Source: Marinilabiliaceae bacterium JC017
Lineage (GTDB): Bacteria > Bacteroidota > Bacteroidia > Bacteroidales > Marinilabiliaceae
Reading direction: 5' to 3'
Assembly (NCBI GenBank): GCA_004296775.1
Contig: RHGE01000063.1
Coordinates: 1 to 33,248, forward strand
DNA: 33,248 nt
Of the stretch, positions 25,430 through 33,248 are shown piece by piece. The position numbers and the translations under genes were made by a program. A model generated the notes under the pieces. The model was not told where the DNA came from. It saw only the letters and a program-made list of their open reading frames with translations, and did no database searches. How positions within the stretch are numbered: position 1 is the first letter of the stretch; every line of letters begins with the position of its first letter.

Positions 25430-25755
25430 TGACGATAAACGAAGCTCAAAATAAAATTGATGATTGGATTAAAACATATGGTGTTCGCTATTTTAGTGAA
25501 TTAACTAATATGGCGGTTTTGACAGAAGAAGTGGGAGAACTTGCACGAATTATAGCACGTAAATTTGGCGATCAATCATTCAAAAAAACAGAAGAGCAGC
25601 TTGATTTGGCTGATGAAATAGCTGATGTTATGTGGGTGCTAATTTGTTTGGCCAACCAAACAGGAGTAGATTTGGAAGAGGCATTGGAAAAAAATATCGC
25701 TAAGAAAACACTCCGGGATAAAGACCGACATAGAAATAATAACAAATTAAAGTAG
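25429..25755 (+). CDS. MazG-like nucleotide pyrophosphohydrolase
   Basis: 108 aa from ATG 25429 (a GTG one codon earlier is open but less likely). A single MazG domain: LTEEVGELARIIAR followed by DLADEIADVMWVLICLAN gives the EExxE ... ExxD magnesium-binding set on an all-alpha fold. Short members hydrolyse non-canonical or excess NTPs or dNTPs; substrate not predictable. Coupled to dtd; deoC follows after 23 nt. Confidence 0.92.
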   Translation: MTINEAQNKIDDWIKTYGVRYFSELTNMAVLTEEVGELARIIARKFGDQSFKKTEEQLDLADEIADVMWVLICLANQTGVDLEEALEKNIAKKTLRDKDRHRNNNKLK

Positions 25756-25778
25756 TTTTAAAATTAAAATAAAAGCTT

Positions 25779-26669
25779 ATGAGTCAGTTACTGGAAAAAT
25801 ACCCGATGAATTTTAGTATCGATAAAATGATCGATCGGGTAAATGAGATTAAGCAAAAATCACAATCTCTAAAAACTGAGACAGTGGTTTTGAAAAAGAT
25901 ATTTAACTGTATTGATTTAACCACTTTAAATTCAACTGACTCATCTTTTAGTGTAAATGAATTGGTTGAAAAAGTAAATAAATTTAAAAGTGAATATCCC
26001 GGAATGCCTGAAGTAGCAGCCATGTGTGTGTATCCGGTTTTTGCACCAGTACTTAAAGGGTCACTTAAATGTGATTCAGTAAGGAGAGCTGTTGTTTCTG
26101 GTGGTTTTCCTGCCTCTCAAACCTTTTCCGATCTTAAGAAGATGGAAACGCAAAAAGCACTCGATTTTGACGTTGATGAAGTAGATATTGTGATTTCAGT
26201 GGGGGAGTTTCTGGAAGGTAACTATGAATTTGTAGGCGAAGAAATTGTAATGATTAAAGAAATCATGGGGGAGGCTCATCTTAAAGTAATTCTTGAAACG
26301 GGTGCTTTAAAAGATCCAGAGGAAATATGGATGGCCAGTATTTTGGCTATGGAAACCGGTGCTGATTTTATAAAAACTTCTACAGGGAAACTGGAACCTG
26401 CTGCAACACCGGAAGCCGGATTTGTCATGGTTAATGCTATTAAAACGTTCTATGAAAAGAATGGAACGAAAATCGGTTTTAAAGCAGCAGGAGGAATATC
26501 AACAACAGAAGATGCCTTGTTTTACTACCAGCTCGTGAAGGATGTTTTAGGAGAGGAATGGTTAAATAACAAGCTTTTTCGAATAGGTGCAAGTCGCTTG
26601 GCCAATAATCTATTAACTGATGTTATTAATATCGAAAAGGGAAGTTCTTTTGATATAAAGTATTTCTAG
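25779..26669 (+). CDS. deoC: Deoxyribose-phosphate aldolase
   Basis: 296 aa, the longer DeoC type. Cleaves 2-deoxyribose-5-phosphate to glyceraldehyde-3-phosphate and acetaldehyde in deoxynucleoside catabolism. CIDLTTLNSTDS is the N-terminal block; FDVDEVDIVISVGEFLEGNY, VILETGAL, then FIKTSTGK with the Schiff-base Lys, and IGFKAAGGIST with the second active-site Lys. Last gene of a run with uvrC, dtd and mazG, ended by a strong hairpin shared with the convergent prenyl synthase gene. Confidence 0.95.
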   Translation: MSQLLEKYPMNFSIDKMIDRVNEIKQKSQSLKTETVVLKKIFNCIDLTTLNSTDSSFSVNELVEKVNKFKSEYPGMPEVAAMCVYPVFAPVLKGSLKCDSVRRAVVSGGFPASQTFSDLKKMETQKALDFDVDEVDIVISVGEFLEGNYEFVGEEIVMIKEIMGEAHLKVILETGALKDPEEIWMASILAMETGADFIKTSTGKLEPAATPEAGFVMVNAIKTFYEKNGTKIGFKAAGGISTTEDALFYYQLVKDVLGEEWLNNKLFRIGASRLANNLLTDVINIEKGSSFDIKYF

Positions 26670-26704
26670 TAGAAGTAATTGCTGATCAGCATAGTTTTTC
26701 TAAA

Positions 26705-26750
26705 AAAGGCTGGTAATCTATTGTTTATAGACTACCAGCCTTTTTTTATT
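26705..26750. terminator. Bidirectional intrinsic terminator
   Basis: Long stem AAAGGCTGGTA/TACCAGCCTTT extended by TCTAT/ATAGA with one mismatch, followed by a T-run on the plus strand and preceded by an A-run (T-run on the minus strand). It lies between the convergent deoC and prenyl synthase genes. Confidence 0.9.
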
Positions 26751-26775
26751 AGATAATTATCTAATAAAAAAGCTG

Positions 26776-27750
26776 TTATTTTTTTCTGTTAATGGTATAT
26801 TCTACAAAATGCATCAATGATTCTTTCGCGCTGCTATCCTCATAGGAAGCCAAGCAATCAATTGCCTTTTGACTGTACTCCAGCATTTTTTCTTTTGTAT
26901 ATTCCAGTCCACCTTTTTGTTTGACAAATTCAATGATCTCTTCCACTTTTTTCTCGTTTTTATGGTATTTTCTTACCAATGAAAGGACTTTTCTTCTTTC
27001 AGATGGGGTGGAGGTGTTTAGGGCATAAATAAGGGGAAGGGTCATCTTCTTTTCCTTAATGTCATTGCCGGTAGGTTTGCCAATCATGCTGTTTTTTTCA
27101 TAGTCAAATAGGTCATCTTTTATTTGGAAGGCGATTCCCAGGTTTTGTCCAAATTCTTTCATGGTGTTTATTGCTTCCTCAGAAGCGTTAACGGAGTAGG
27201 CTCCGGCTTGAGTACAGGCAGCTATTAAGGTGGCTGTTTTTTTTGTTATTATATCAAAATAAACTTCTTCTGTAATATCCAGTTTGCGTGATTTCTCTAT
27301 TTGCAAAAGTTCTCCTTCACTCATTTCTTTTACAGCATGAGAAACAATCTTTAAAACGCCAATTTGATCATTGTCAAGAGCTGTGAGTAATCCTTTTGAA
27401 AGGAAAAAATCACCCACTAAAACAGCTACTTTTGACTTCCAGAGTGCATTAATCGAGAAATAGCCACGTCGTTGATAGGTTTCGTCAACCACATCATCAT
27501 GGATTAGAGTAGCCGTATGTAATAGTTCAATTAAGGTGGCGGCGATATATGTTGGTTCGTCTATTTTTCCGTTTATCTTGGCTGATAAAAAAACCAGCAT
27601 TGGACGCATTTGTTTTCCTTTCCGGCGCAAGAGGTAATTGGTGATAATATCAAGAAGGGGTATACGGGTTTTTAATTGAGCCTTGAAAAATGGTTCGAAC
27701 TTTTTCATTTCTTCCCTGATCGGCTCTTTAATCTTTTCTTTAACTAACAT
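26776..27750 (-). CDS. Long-chain polyprenyl diphosphate synthase
   Basis: 324 aa. A trans-prenyltransferase that extends farnesyl or geranyl diphosphate with IPP; in this lineage most likely makes the menaquinone side chain. GKQMRPMLVFL, the first Asp-rich motif HDDVVD with RRG after it, and the second motif IKDDLFDYE with GKPTGNDIKEKKMTLPLIYAL are visible. Product length (octa- or hepta-prenyl) is not readable with certainty. Monocistronic; divergent from the ArsR-type gene. Confidence 0.94.
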   Translation of the reverse strand: MLVKEKIKEPIREEMKKFEPFFKAQLKTRIPLLDIITNYLLRRKGKQMRPMLVFLSAKINGKIDEPTYIAATLIELLHTATLIHDDVVDETYQRRGYFSINALWKSKVAVLVGDFFLSKGLLTALDNDQIGVLKIVSHAVKEMSEGELLQIEKSRKLDITEEVYFDIITKKTATLIAACTQAGAYSVNASEEAINTMKEFGQNLGIAFQIKDDLFDYEKNSMIGKPTGNDIKEKKMTLPLIYALNTSTPSERRKVLSLVRKYHKNEKKVEEIIEFVKQKGGLEYTKEKMLEYSQKAIDCLASYEDSSAKESLMHFVEYTINRKK

Positions 27751-27924
27751 GTTTTGGCGCTAAAATGTATTATCTAAAAACTTAGGTGTAAAAATGTGTT
27801 TTTATCACTTTCGTTAAAGGAGTCCAAATTTAGGAATTAATCGCGATATCAAATAATTCATATTAAATCAATCTAAATATTTGAATATTTTTGACTTTCG
27901 CATAAAACACATCGAATATATTTA

Positions 27925-27932
27925 TATATTTG
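27925..27932 (+). promoter_or_regulatory. Bacteroidota -7 promoter element
   Basis: TATATTTG matches the Bacteroidota TAnnTTTG consensus exactly and stands 31 nt before the ArsR-type start codon. No well-spaced -33 TTG is obvious. Confidence 0.5.
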
Positions 27933-27963
27933 CATTCGTTTAATATCAAAGGCTTTTGAGACG

Positions 27964-28266
27964 ATGAAGATAAAAGATTTAGATACTGAGATGTTAGAGA
28001 GAGCTGCCAGTATGTTGAAAGCGATTGCACATCCCATGAGAATTGCAATACTAAACCATTTGGAAGAAGGTAAGAAACTGACTGTAACGGAAATTCATAA
28101 TCTTCTGAACATTGAGCAGTCTACAACATCTCATCATCTTGGAATTTTAAAAGATAAGGGTGTTTTAGCCAGTAAAAGAGAAGGAAAAAATACCTATTAC
28201 TTTTTGAAGCACAATAGTTTGAAGAATATTGTAGAGTGTGTAAGTAAATGCACTATTAATAAGTAG
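27964..28266 (+). CDS. ArsR-family winged-helix regulator
   Basis: 100 aa. Helix-turn-helix with AIAHPMRIAILNHLEEG, TVTEIHNLLNIEQSTTSHHLGILKDKGVL and the wing KREGKNTYYFL. The classic metal motif CVCD in the recognition helix is absent; two Cys near the C-terminus (VECVSKC) might sense metal or redox, but this is speculative. No efflux or resistance gene is adjacent, so the target is unknown. It has its own promoter element and a terminator 22 nt after the stop. Confidence 0.92.
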   Translation: MKIKDLDTEMLERAASMLKAIAHPMRIAILNHLEEGKKLTVTEIHNLLNIEQSTTSHHLGILKDKGVLASKREGKNTYYFLKHNSLKNIVECVSKCTINK

Positions 28267-28287
28267 TAAGAAGATAACCTTAATATA

Positions 28288-28318
28288 AAGACTGATAAGG
28301 TTTTATCAGTCTTTTTTG
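28288..28318 (+). terminator. Intrinsic terminator after ArsR-type gene
   Basis: Perfect 11-bp stem AAGACTGATAA/TTATCAGTCTT with loop GGTT and a T-run. It isolates the regulator from the queD-like gene. Confidence 0.9.
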
Positions 28319-28335
28319 TAATGTAGAAGCAGGGA

Positions 28336-28785
28336 ATGAGAAAGATTAGAATTACAAAAGAGTTTAGGTTTGAGATGGCTCATGCATTATGGAATTATGA
28401 TGGTTTGTGTAAAAACATCCATGGTCATTCCTATATTTTGGCTGTTACTATTATTGGAGAGCCGGTAGCAGATGAAAACAATCCTAAATTAGGAATGGTG
28501 ATGGATTTTGGGGTGTTGAAGAAGATTGTAAATGAAGAGATAGTTGGAAGGCTTGACCATACTTTGGTTGTGAGTTCTAAGGCACCGGCTGAACAATTAA
28601 AATCTATTCCACAGATGGTTGAAAGATATGAGATTGTAGATTACCAGCCGACCTGTGAAAATCTTTTAATTGATTTTGCTTCCCGACTTAAGAATAGATT
28701 ACCAGAGGAAGTAGCACTTCATAGTTTGAAGTTGAATGAAACCTCTAATTCATATGCGCAATGGTATGCTGCAGATAATAAATAG
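28336..28785 (+). CDS. queD: 6-carboxytetrahydropterin synthase (QueD/PTPS family)
   Basis: 149 aa. Zinc ligands His16 (FEMAHALWNYDG), His29 and His31 (CKNIHGHSY) with catalytic Cys25 in the QueD-type CxxxHxH arrangement; GMVMDFGVLKKIV, LDHTLVV and PTCENLLIDFA complete the family set. QueD converts dihydroneopterin triphosphate to 6-carboxytetrahydropterin for queuosine and deazaguanine synthesis. No other que genes are adjacent, so a related pterin role cannot be excluded. It starts 17 nt after the upstream terminator and has its own terminator. Confidence 0.9.
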   Translation: MRKIRITKEFRFEMAHALWNYDGLCKNIHGHSYILAVTIIGEPVADENNPKLGMVMDFGVLKKIVNEEIVGRLDHTLVVSSKAPAEQLKSIPQMVERYEIVDYQPTCENLLIDFASRLKNRLPEEVALHSLKLNETSNSYAQWYAADNK

Positions 28786-28804
28786 AATATCCTTTTTTAT
28801 ATAT

Positions 28805-28836
28805 AAACCTGGTAAACTTTTTTACCAGGTTTTTTT
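28805..28836 (+). terminator. Intrinsic terminator after queD
   Basis: 12-bp perfect stem AAACCTGGTAAA/TTTACCAGGTTT, 4-nt loop and T-run. Confidence 0.92.
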
Positions 28837-28874
28837 GTTCCTGAAGGAGAATGTAAACGGCCTCTTTTAGTAAC

Positions 28875-28898
28875 ATACTGTCTTAGATAAGACAGTAT
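28875..28898. promoter_or_regulatory. Operator-like palindrome before polA
   Basis: Perfect 11-bp arms ATACTGTCTTA/TAAGACAGTAT separated by only GA, 26 nt before the polA start and directly beside the A/T-rich TATTATATTTATGG stretch where its promoter should lie. The 2-nt centre makes an RNA hairpin unlikely to be the point and suggests a dimeric DNA-binding protein. No known consensus recognised. Confidence 0.55.
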
Positions 28899-28923
28899 TA
28901 TTATATTTATGGAAAAATAGATA

Positions 28924-31704
28924 ATGATGACAAAATTAGCTGAGAATCGACTTTTTTTATTAGATGCTTACGCATTAATATACAGGGCTTATTACGCTTT
29001 CATTAGAAATCCGCGGATTACATCCAAAGGAATGAATACGTCGGCCATTTTGGGATTTACCAATTCCTTACTTGAAATCTTACAAAAAGAGGAGCCTACA
29101 CACATAGCCGTTGCGTTTGATCCGTCTGGGCCTACATTTCGAAATGAAATGTTTCAGGAGTATAAGGCTCAACGGGAAGCTACACCTGAGGATATTAAAG
29201 CAGCCATACCATATATAAAAAGATTACTTGAAGCCATGAATATTCCTGTAATCGAACAACAAGGGTATGAGGCTGATGATGTGATTGGTACACTGGCCCA
29301 ACAGGCCTCTGAAGAGGGCTATACAACTTATATGGTAACACCGGATAAGGATTATGCCCAGTTGGTGAATGAAAAGGTGTTCATGTATAAACCGAAATCT
29401 AAAGGAGGCGGTAATGATATTTTAGGGATTGAAGAAGTAAAAACGAAATTTTCAGTTGAACGTCCCGATCAGGTTATTGATATATTGGCGTTATGGGGTG
29501 ATGCGGCGGATAATATTCCAGGGTGCCCGGGAGTTGGGGAAAAGAGAGCCAAGGATTTGGTTGCCAAATATGGAAGTGTACAAGGGATTTATGATCATGT
29601 TGAGGAATTGAATGGCAAGCAAAAGGAAAATATGATTGCCTTTAGGGAACAAGTCGAAATGTCGCATAAACTGGTAATAATTAAAACAGATGTGCCGTTG
29701 GGAGTTGACTTATCCACCTTAATCGCTAAGAAACCGGATTTACAGAAAGTAAATAGATTAATGGAAGAGCTGGAGTTTAAAGCATTATCGACCCGTATTA
29801 GTCAGATATATGGTGTTAAACCGCAGCAGGGCAGTTTGTTTGATACTACACCTAGAGAGTCTCAGGAACAAGTAAGTTATGGTTCTTCATTAGAGACCAT
29901 TAAAGATGTGGCACACAATTACTATTTGGTAGATAATGATATGGCAATCGCCTCATTGTGTGCAGAACTAAGTGTGAAAAAAGCTTTTTGTTTTGATACG
30001 GAAACAACTTCTCTGAATGCTCTTGATGCCGAATTGGTTGGGCTTTCTTTTAGTTGGAAAACCGGCGAAGCTTATTATGTACCTGTCCCAGCTGATCGGA
30101 AAGAGGCAGAGAAAATTGTGGAAGCATTTAGACTTGTTTTTGAGGATATTAATATCACCAAAGTAGGTCAGAATATTAAGTATGACTTATTGATTTTGAT
30201 GAACTATGGCATAAAGGTAGGAGGTGCGTTGTTTGATACCATGATTGCCCATCATTTGCTACATCCGGGATTGAAAAATAACATGGATTTCATGGCGGAA
30301 ACCTACCTGAAATACAGTCCTGTTTCCATTGAAACATTGATTGGGAAAAAAGGGAAGGGCCAGAAAAGCATGCGGGATGTTGCTCCTGATGTGATCAAAG
30401 AGTACGCTGCTGAGGATGCTGATGTAACCTGGCAATTAATGGAGCTGTTTAAAGTACAACTCGAAGACAGTTCTGTAAAGGATCTTTTTTATGGGGTTGA
30501 AATGCCCTTGGTAAAAGTATTAGCCGATATGGAACACGAGGGGGTGAAGCTGGATGATAAGGCGCTTCATGAGTATGCCGGTAAGTTAAGAGATAAGATT
30601 ACTTCACTGGAGGAAAAAATTATATCTCAGGCCGGGATGGAATTTAATATATCCAGTCCGCGGCAAGTGGGTGATGTGTTGTTTGAGCATTTAAAATTGG
30701 ATGAGAAAGCGAAAAAGACCAAATCAGGACAATACAGTACCAATGAAGAGGTATTGCAAAAGCTGAAGGACCGACATCCTATTATTCAGGATATTTTGGA
30801 ATACCGAGGCTTAAAAAAACTGGTTTCTACTTATGTGGAGGCATTACCAAAACTAATTAATACCAAAACCAACAGACTGCATACTTCCTATAATCAATCG
30901 GTGGTAGTAACCGGTCGCTTGAGTAGTTCCAATCCCAACCTGCAAAATATTCCTATCCGTGATGAAGAGGGCAGAGAGATCCGGAAAGCTTTTATTGCTT
31001 CTGATGACACGCATATCTTCCTCTCAGCTGACTATTCACAGGTAGAATTGCGATTGATGGCGCATTTTAGCGGAGATGAACACTTAATTGAGGCCTTTAG
31101 ACGGGGTGAAGATATTCACGCGGCAACTGCAGCCAAAATCTTCAAGGTGTCGCTCGAAGAGGTGACATCGGATATGAGGCGTAAAGCTAAGACCGCTAAT
31201 TTTGGTATTATTTACGGCATTTCAGCCTTTGGTTTGGCTGAACGATTAAATATACCCAGAAGTGAAGCAAAGGCAATAATTGATGGTTATTTTGAGAATT
31301 TTCCAGGGGTAAGGCAATTCATGGATGAGAGTATTGCGCATGCCCGTGAAAAAGGGTTTGTGGAGACTCAGTTTGGTCGCCGACGCACACTCGATGATAT
31401 CAATTCCAGGAATGGGGTGGTACGTGGTGTGGCTGAAAGAAACGCCATAAATGCACCTATTCAAGGGACTGCCGCTGATATTGTTAAAAAAGCTATGGTA
31501 GAGATATATAACCGGTTGGAAACAGAAGGGTTAAAATCTAAAATGATTTTGCAGGTGCACGATGAATTGAACTTTGATGTGCATAAATCAGAGTTGGATC
31601 GCTTGAAGGAAATCGTGAAAGAGGGGATGGAGTCAGCCTGTGAACTCAGTGTACCATTGATTGTAGATATGGGTGTTGGACAGAATTGGTTGGAAGCTCA
31701 TTAA
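28924..31704 (+). CDS. polA: DNA polymerase I
   Basis: 926 aa with all three domains. 5'-nuclease (about 1-300; LLDAYALIYRAYYAF, GYEADDVIGTLA, DKDYAQLV, WGDAADNIPGCPGVGEKRA). Proofreading 3'-5' exonuclease (about 330-520) with DTETTSL, GQNIKYDL and the YAAEDADVT block, so the DEDDy residues look intact. Polymerase (about 540-926) with motif A SADYSQVELRLMAHFSGD, motif B RRKAKTANFGIIYGIS and motif C QVHDELNFDV. It fills gaps in repair and removes Okazaki primers. ATG at 28924 is followed immediately by a second ATG. Single gene between terminators. Confidence 0.98.
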   Translation: MMTKLAENRLFLLDAYALIYRAYYAFIRNPRITSKGMNTSAILGFTNSLLEILQKEEPTHIAVAFDPSGPTFRNEMFQEYKAQREATPEDIKAAIPYIKRLLEAMNIPVIEQQGYEADDVIGTLAQQASEEGYTTYMVTPDKDYAQLVNEKVFMYKPKSKGGGNDILGIEEVKTKFSVERPDQVIDILALWGDAADNIPGCPGVGEKRAKDLVAKYGSVQGIYDHVEELNGKQKENMIAFREQVEMSHKLVIIKTDVPLGVDLSTLIAKKPDLQKVNRLMEELEFKALSTRISQIYGVKPQQGSLFDTTPRESQEQVSYGSSLETIKDVAHNYYLVDNDMAIASLCAELSVKKAFCFDTETTSLNALDAELVGLSFSWKTGEAYYVPVPADRKEAEKIVEAFRLVFEDINITKVGQNIKYDLLILMNYGIKVGGALFDTMIAHHLLHPGLKNNMDFMAETYLKYSPVSIETLIGKKGKGQKSMRDVAPDVIKEYAAEDADVTWQLMELFKVQLEDSSVKDLFYGVEMPLVKVLADMEHEGVKLDDKALHEYAGKLRDKITSLEEKIISQAGMEFNISSPRQVGDVLFEHLKLDEKAKKTKSGQYSTNEEVLQKLKDRHPIIQDILEYRGLKKLVSTYVEALPKLINTKTNRLHTSYNQSVVVTGRLSSSNPNLQNIPIRDEEGREIRKAFIASDDTHIFLSADYSQVELRLMAHFSGDEHLIEAFRRGEDIHAATAAKIFKVSLEEVTSDMRRKAKTANFGIIYGISAFGLAERLNIPRSEAKAIIDGYFENFPGVRQFMDESIAHAREKGFVETQFGRRRTLDDINSRNGVVRGVAERNAINAPIQGTAADIVKKAMVEIYNRLETEGLKSKMILQVHDELNFDVHKSELDRLKEIVKEGMESACELSVPLIVDMGVGQNWLEAH

Positions 31705-31740
31705 TAGGCGCGATTAAATTATTTTAGCAAGCACTATAAA

Positions 31741-31789
31741 AATGCTCTGTCTTAATCAATTTTTGATTAAGGCAGAGCATTTTTTTTTT
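31741..31789 (+). terminator. Intrinsic terminator after polA
   Basis: About 19-bp stem (AATGCTCTG/CAGAGCATT, a T-G wobble, CTTAATCAA/TTGATTAAG) with a 3-nt loop and nine T's. Also suited to the convergent ribB end. Confidence 0.93.
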
Positions 31790-31870
31790 GATTGTATTGT
31801 TACAAAAAATCTCTGGTGGGAGAGAGGAGACCTGATAAACGGGTTGGCTACCGTTTAGGAGGATGGATCA

Positions 31871-32542
31871 TTAACCCATTACTTCCTCTACTTTTTCAGT
31901 ATGTTTTTCAACCTGTTTTCTGTATTGGTAAATGTCTTCAATCGTAACAACGGGCATGTCATGTTTTTCTGCGAATTCAATTATTTCAGGCATTTTTGCC
32001 ATGGTTCCATCTTCGTTGGTTAATTCACACAAAACAGCTGTATCACCTAATTTTGCCAGGCTAACCAAATCGATGCTACCCTCTGTGTGTCCACGTCTTT
32101 CAAAAACGCCATCTTTTTTGGCCATTAAAGGAAAAACATGTCCCGGATGTGCCAGATCTGATGGTTGGGCATTTTTGGCTACGGCAGTTTTTATGGTCTG
32201 TACCCGGTCTGCTGCAGAAACACCAGTCGTTACGCCTTCTTTGGCTTCAATGGAAATGGTAAAGGCTGTCAGGTTTTTACTGTTGTTATGACTCACCATT
32301 GGACGCAATTCCAGTGCGGCACATTTTTCAGGTTTCAGGCACAAGCAAACAATTCCGCTACACTCTCTTATCATCAGCGCCATATCTTTAGCTGTCATTG
32401 TTTCTGCTGGAAAAATGATATCGCCTTCGTTTTCTCTGTCTTCATCATCAACCAATAGAATTCCTTTGCCGGCTTGCAATTTGCTTATTGCATTCTCTAT
32501 CCGTTCTTTGTAGTCAGCCCCAAAATTTGTAATTGTTTTCAT
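31871..32542 (-). CDS. ribB: 3,4-dihydroxy-2-butanone 4-phosphate synthase
   Basis: 223 aa, single-domain RibB (no GTP cyclohydrolase II fusion). Converts ribulose-5-phosphate to the 4-carbon riboflavin precursor plus formate. [19 protein letters not shown] holds the acidic metal site; [39 protein letters not shown] and [11 protein letters not shown] give the remaining substrate-binding residues. The FMN riboswitch about 90 nt upstream on the same strand indicates repression by FMN. Confidence 0.96.
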   Translation of the reverse strand: MKTITNFGADYKERIENAISKLQAGKGILLVDDEDRENEGDIIFPAETMTAKDMALMIRECSGIVCLCLKPEKCAALELRPMVSHNNSKNLTAFTISIEAKEGVTTGVSAADRVQTIKTAVAKNAQPSDLAHPGHVFPLMAKKDGVFERRGHTEGSIDLVSLAKLGDTAVLCELTNEDGTMAKMPEIIEFAEKHDMPVVTIEDIYQYRKQVEKHTEKVEEVMG

Positions 32543-32631
32543 TTGTTTACCCTTTAATTCTGATTTACAACAAATAGTAATTCGTCAGGGCAAGTCAATT
32601 CCTTGAAGTAAAAGAATCGCTTAGAAGTTAT

Positions 32632-32750
32632 TTTCTTCTCTCATCCAGACTATAACTGTCGGTTTTGGAATTTCACCAAATCAATCCTTTAATCAAGGAG
32701 TCGCGGACTATTACCGCCGGTAGGGAATTACGCCCTGCCCCGAAGAAAAC
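32632..32750 (-). promoter_or_regulatory. FMN riboswitch (RFN element)
   Basis: On the minus strand the conserved RFN blocks appear in order: CTTCGGGGCAGGG, CCCTACCGGCGGTAATAGTC, CGCGA, TTGGTGAAATTCCAAAACCG, ACAGTTATAGTCTGGATGAG and AGAAG. Binding of FMN should reduce ribB expression. The variable stem lies at about 32682-32697 (CTCCTTGATTAAAGGA on the minus strand). The remaining leader to the ATG is about 90 nt; no clear terminator hairpin there, so control may be at translation. Confidence 0.96.
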
Positions 32751-33078
32751 TCAATGTATAAGTAATCTGTTTTTATTTTCTTTTTCTCACCCCAAGAATA
32801 GTTAGAGGTGATTTTTCGAGGGGTAAAAGTAGGAAAATATTGGCAAGAAGGCTCTTTTATGGCCAAAAACAAGGTGAAGTAAGTGATTGAAGTAAAGAAG
32901 ATGGTCTGTGTTTATACAGGTTATCAATCAGTGTTACTGACATTAGAAAGTTTGATAGCTATTAAACTTTTATTTCATACCTATAAAACTAAAATATCAA
33001 AGGGGAGGTGTAGCATGAATGTCGTACAGGAATATCATAAACACACTAATGCAGGTTGATCACCCTCTTTCTATCTTT
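32751..33078. other. Intergenic region upstream of the ribB riboswitch
   Basis: About 330 nt with no gene-like frame; the ribB promoter should lie at its left edge. A 14-codon frame at 33015 (MNVVQEYHKHTNAG) after AGGGGAGGTG has a ribosome-site-like leader but nothing else to support it. Confidence 0.4.
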
Positions 33079-33107
33079 TTTAGGCGCTTAGGCAGCAACA
33101 TTTACCA
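33079..33107 (+). repeat. AGGCGCTTAGG repeat, truncated copy D
   Basis: Matches the left half of copies A-C from TTTAGGCGCTTAGG through GCAACATTTACCA, then diverges abruptly at 33108 where the others continue ACATGTTG. The break coincides with the proposed group II intron start. Confidence 0.75.
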
Positions 33108-33248
33108 TTGCGCCGTGCAAGTCCGTGAGATGGGGATTTTATAGGCGTATCAATTATAATGAAACATCTCATAGTAGCCCTGTAGGTAATCAATCCTACC
33201 CGGTAAGGCTTGGTCAGCCACCGGAAGCGAGTTTTGCATAGTCAACAG
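33108..33248 (+). mobile_element. Probable 5' end of a group II intron (cut by window)
   Basis: Begins near TTGCG (canonical GUGYG-like) and continues GCCGTGCAAGTCC, GTGAGATGG paired with CATCTCA 45 nt later, GGCGTATCAA, GAAACATCTCATAGTAGCCC, AATCAATCCTACCCGG and GGCTTGGTCAGCCACCGG. This order resembles domain I of reverse-transcriptase-encoding bacterial group II introns as I remember them. No ORF part is inside the window, so the intron type and its completeness are unknown. Confidence 0.5.

Noticed and set aside
1-33248. CRISPR arrays, tRNAs, rRNAs, toxin-antitoxin or defence genes
   Set aside because: Looked for regular spaced repeats, cloverleaf arms and typical protein motifs; none were found. 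The dispersed repeats are not regularly spaced.

Overview
The window looks like a chromosomal segment of a Bacteroidota bacterium, probably the Marinilabiliales/Bacteroidales branch. This is inferred from the AT-rich coding style, the lack of strong Shine-Dalgarno sequences, a TAnnTTTG-type -7 element before the arsR-like gene, lineage-typical proteins (DUF4292 lipoprotein, YbeY with Asp as third metal ligand) and a Bacteroidota-typical order mnmG - (adenine salvage gene) - uvrC - dtd - mazG - deoC. No tRNA, rRNA, CRISPR array or complete mobile element was found.

Layout. 1-1660: debris zone with a multi-hairpin palindromic element, a transposase fragment, a doubly frameshifted hypothetical gene and a small doubtful membrane-protein ORF. 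2057-4450 (minus): compact operon hemW - secreted rhodanese - CDF metal transporter. 4557-4988: VanZ-like protein. 4989-8283: about 3.3 kb with only one convincing gene (an Rrf2 regulator) and a mosaic of at least four repeat families, some structured, some inverted, one apparently interrupted by a 102-nt insertion. 8284-8724 (minus): rpiB. 9193-11658: nadA, a receiver-only response regulator, ruvB. 11655-17344: tightly packed envelope-related run (flippase, dut, TPR lipoprotein, DUF4292 lipoprotein, EnvC-like amidase activator). 17487-20241: RsbW-like ATPase, ybeY, mnmG. A perfect parS-like palindrome lies between mnmG and adenine deaminase (ade). 21950-26669: uvrC, lplA (minus, overlapping the uvrC end), dtd, mazG-like, deoC. 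26776-31704: polyprenyl diphosphate synthase (minus), ArsR-type regulator, queD-like gene, polA. 31871-32750 (minus): ribB under an FMN riboswitch. 33079-33248: another copy of the 5-8 kb repeat, apparently split by the 5' end of a group II intron that runs off the window.

Functional picture: most genes are housekeeping (NAD, riboflavin, lipoate, prenyl-quinone and pterin/queuosine metabolism; DNA repair and replication; tRNA and rRNA maturation; cell-wall remodelling). The unusual content is non-coding: structured repeat modules, decamer-periodic arrays, the parS-like site and an operator-like palindrome before polA. I see no new protein-based system such as a defence island.
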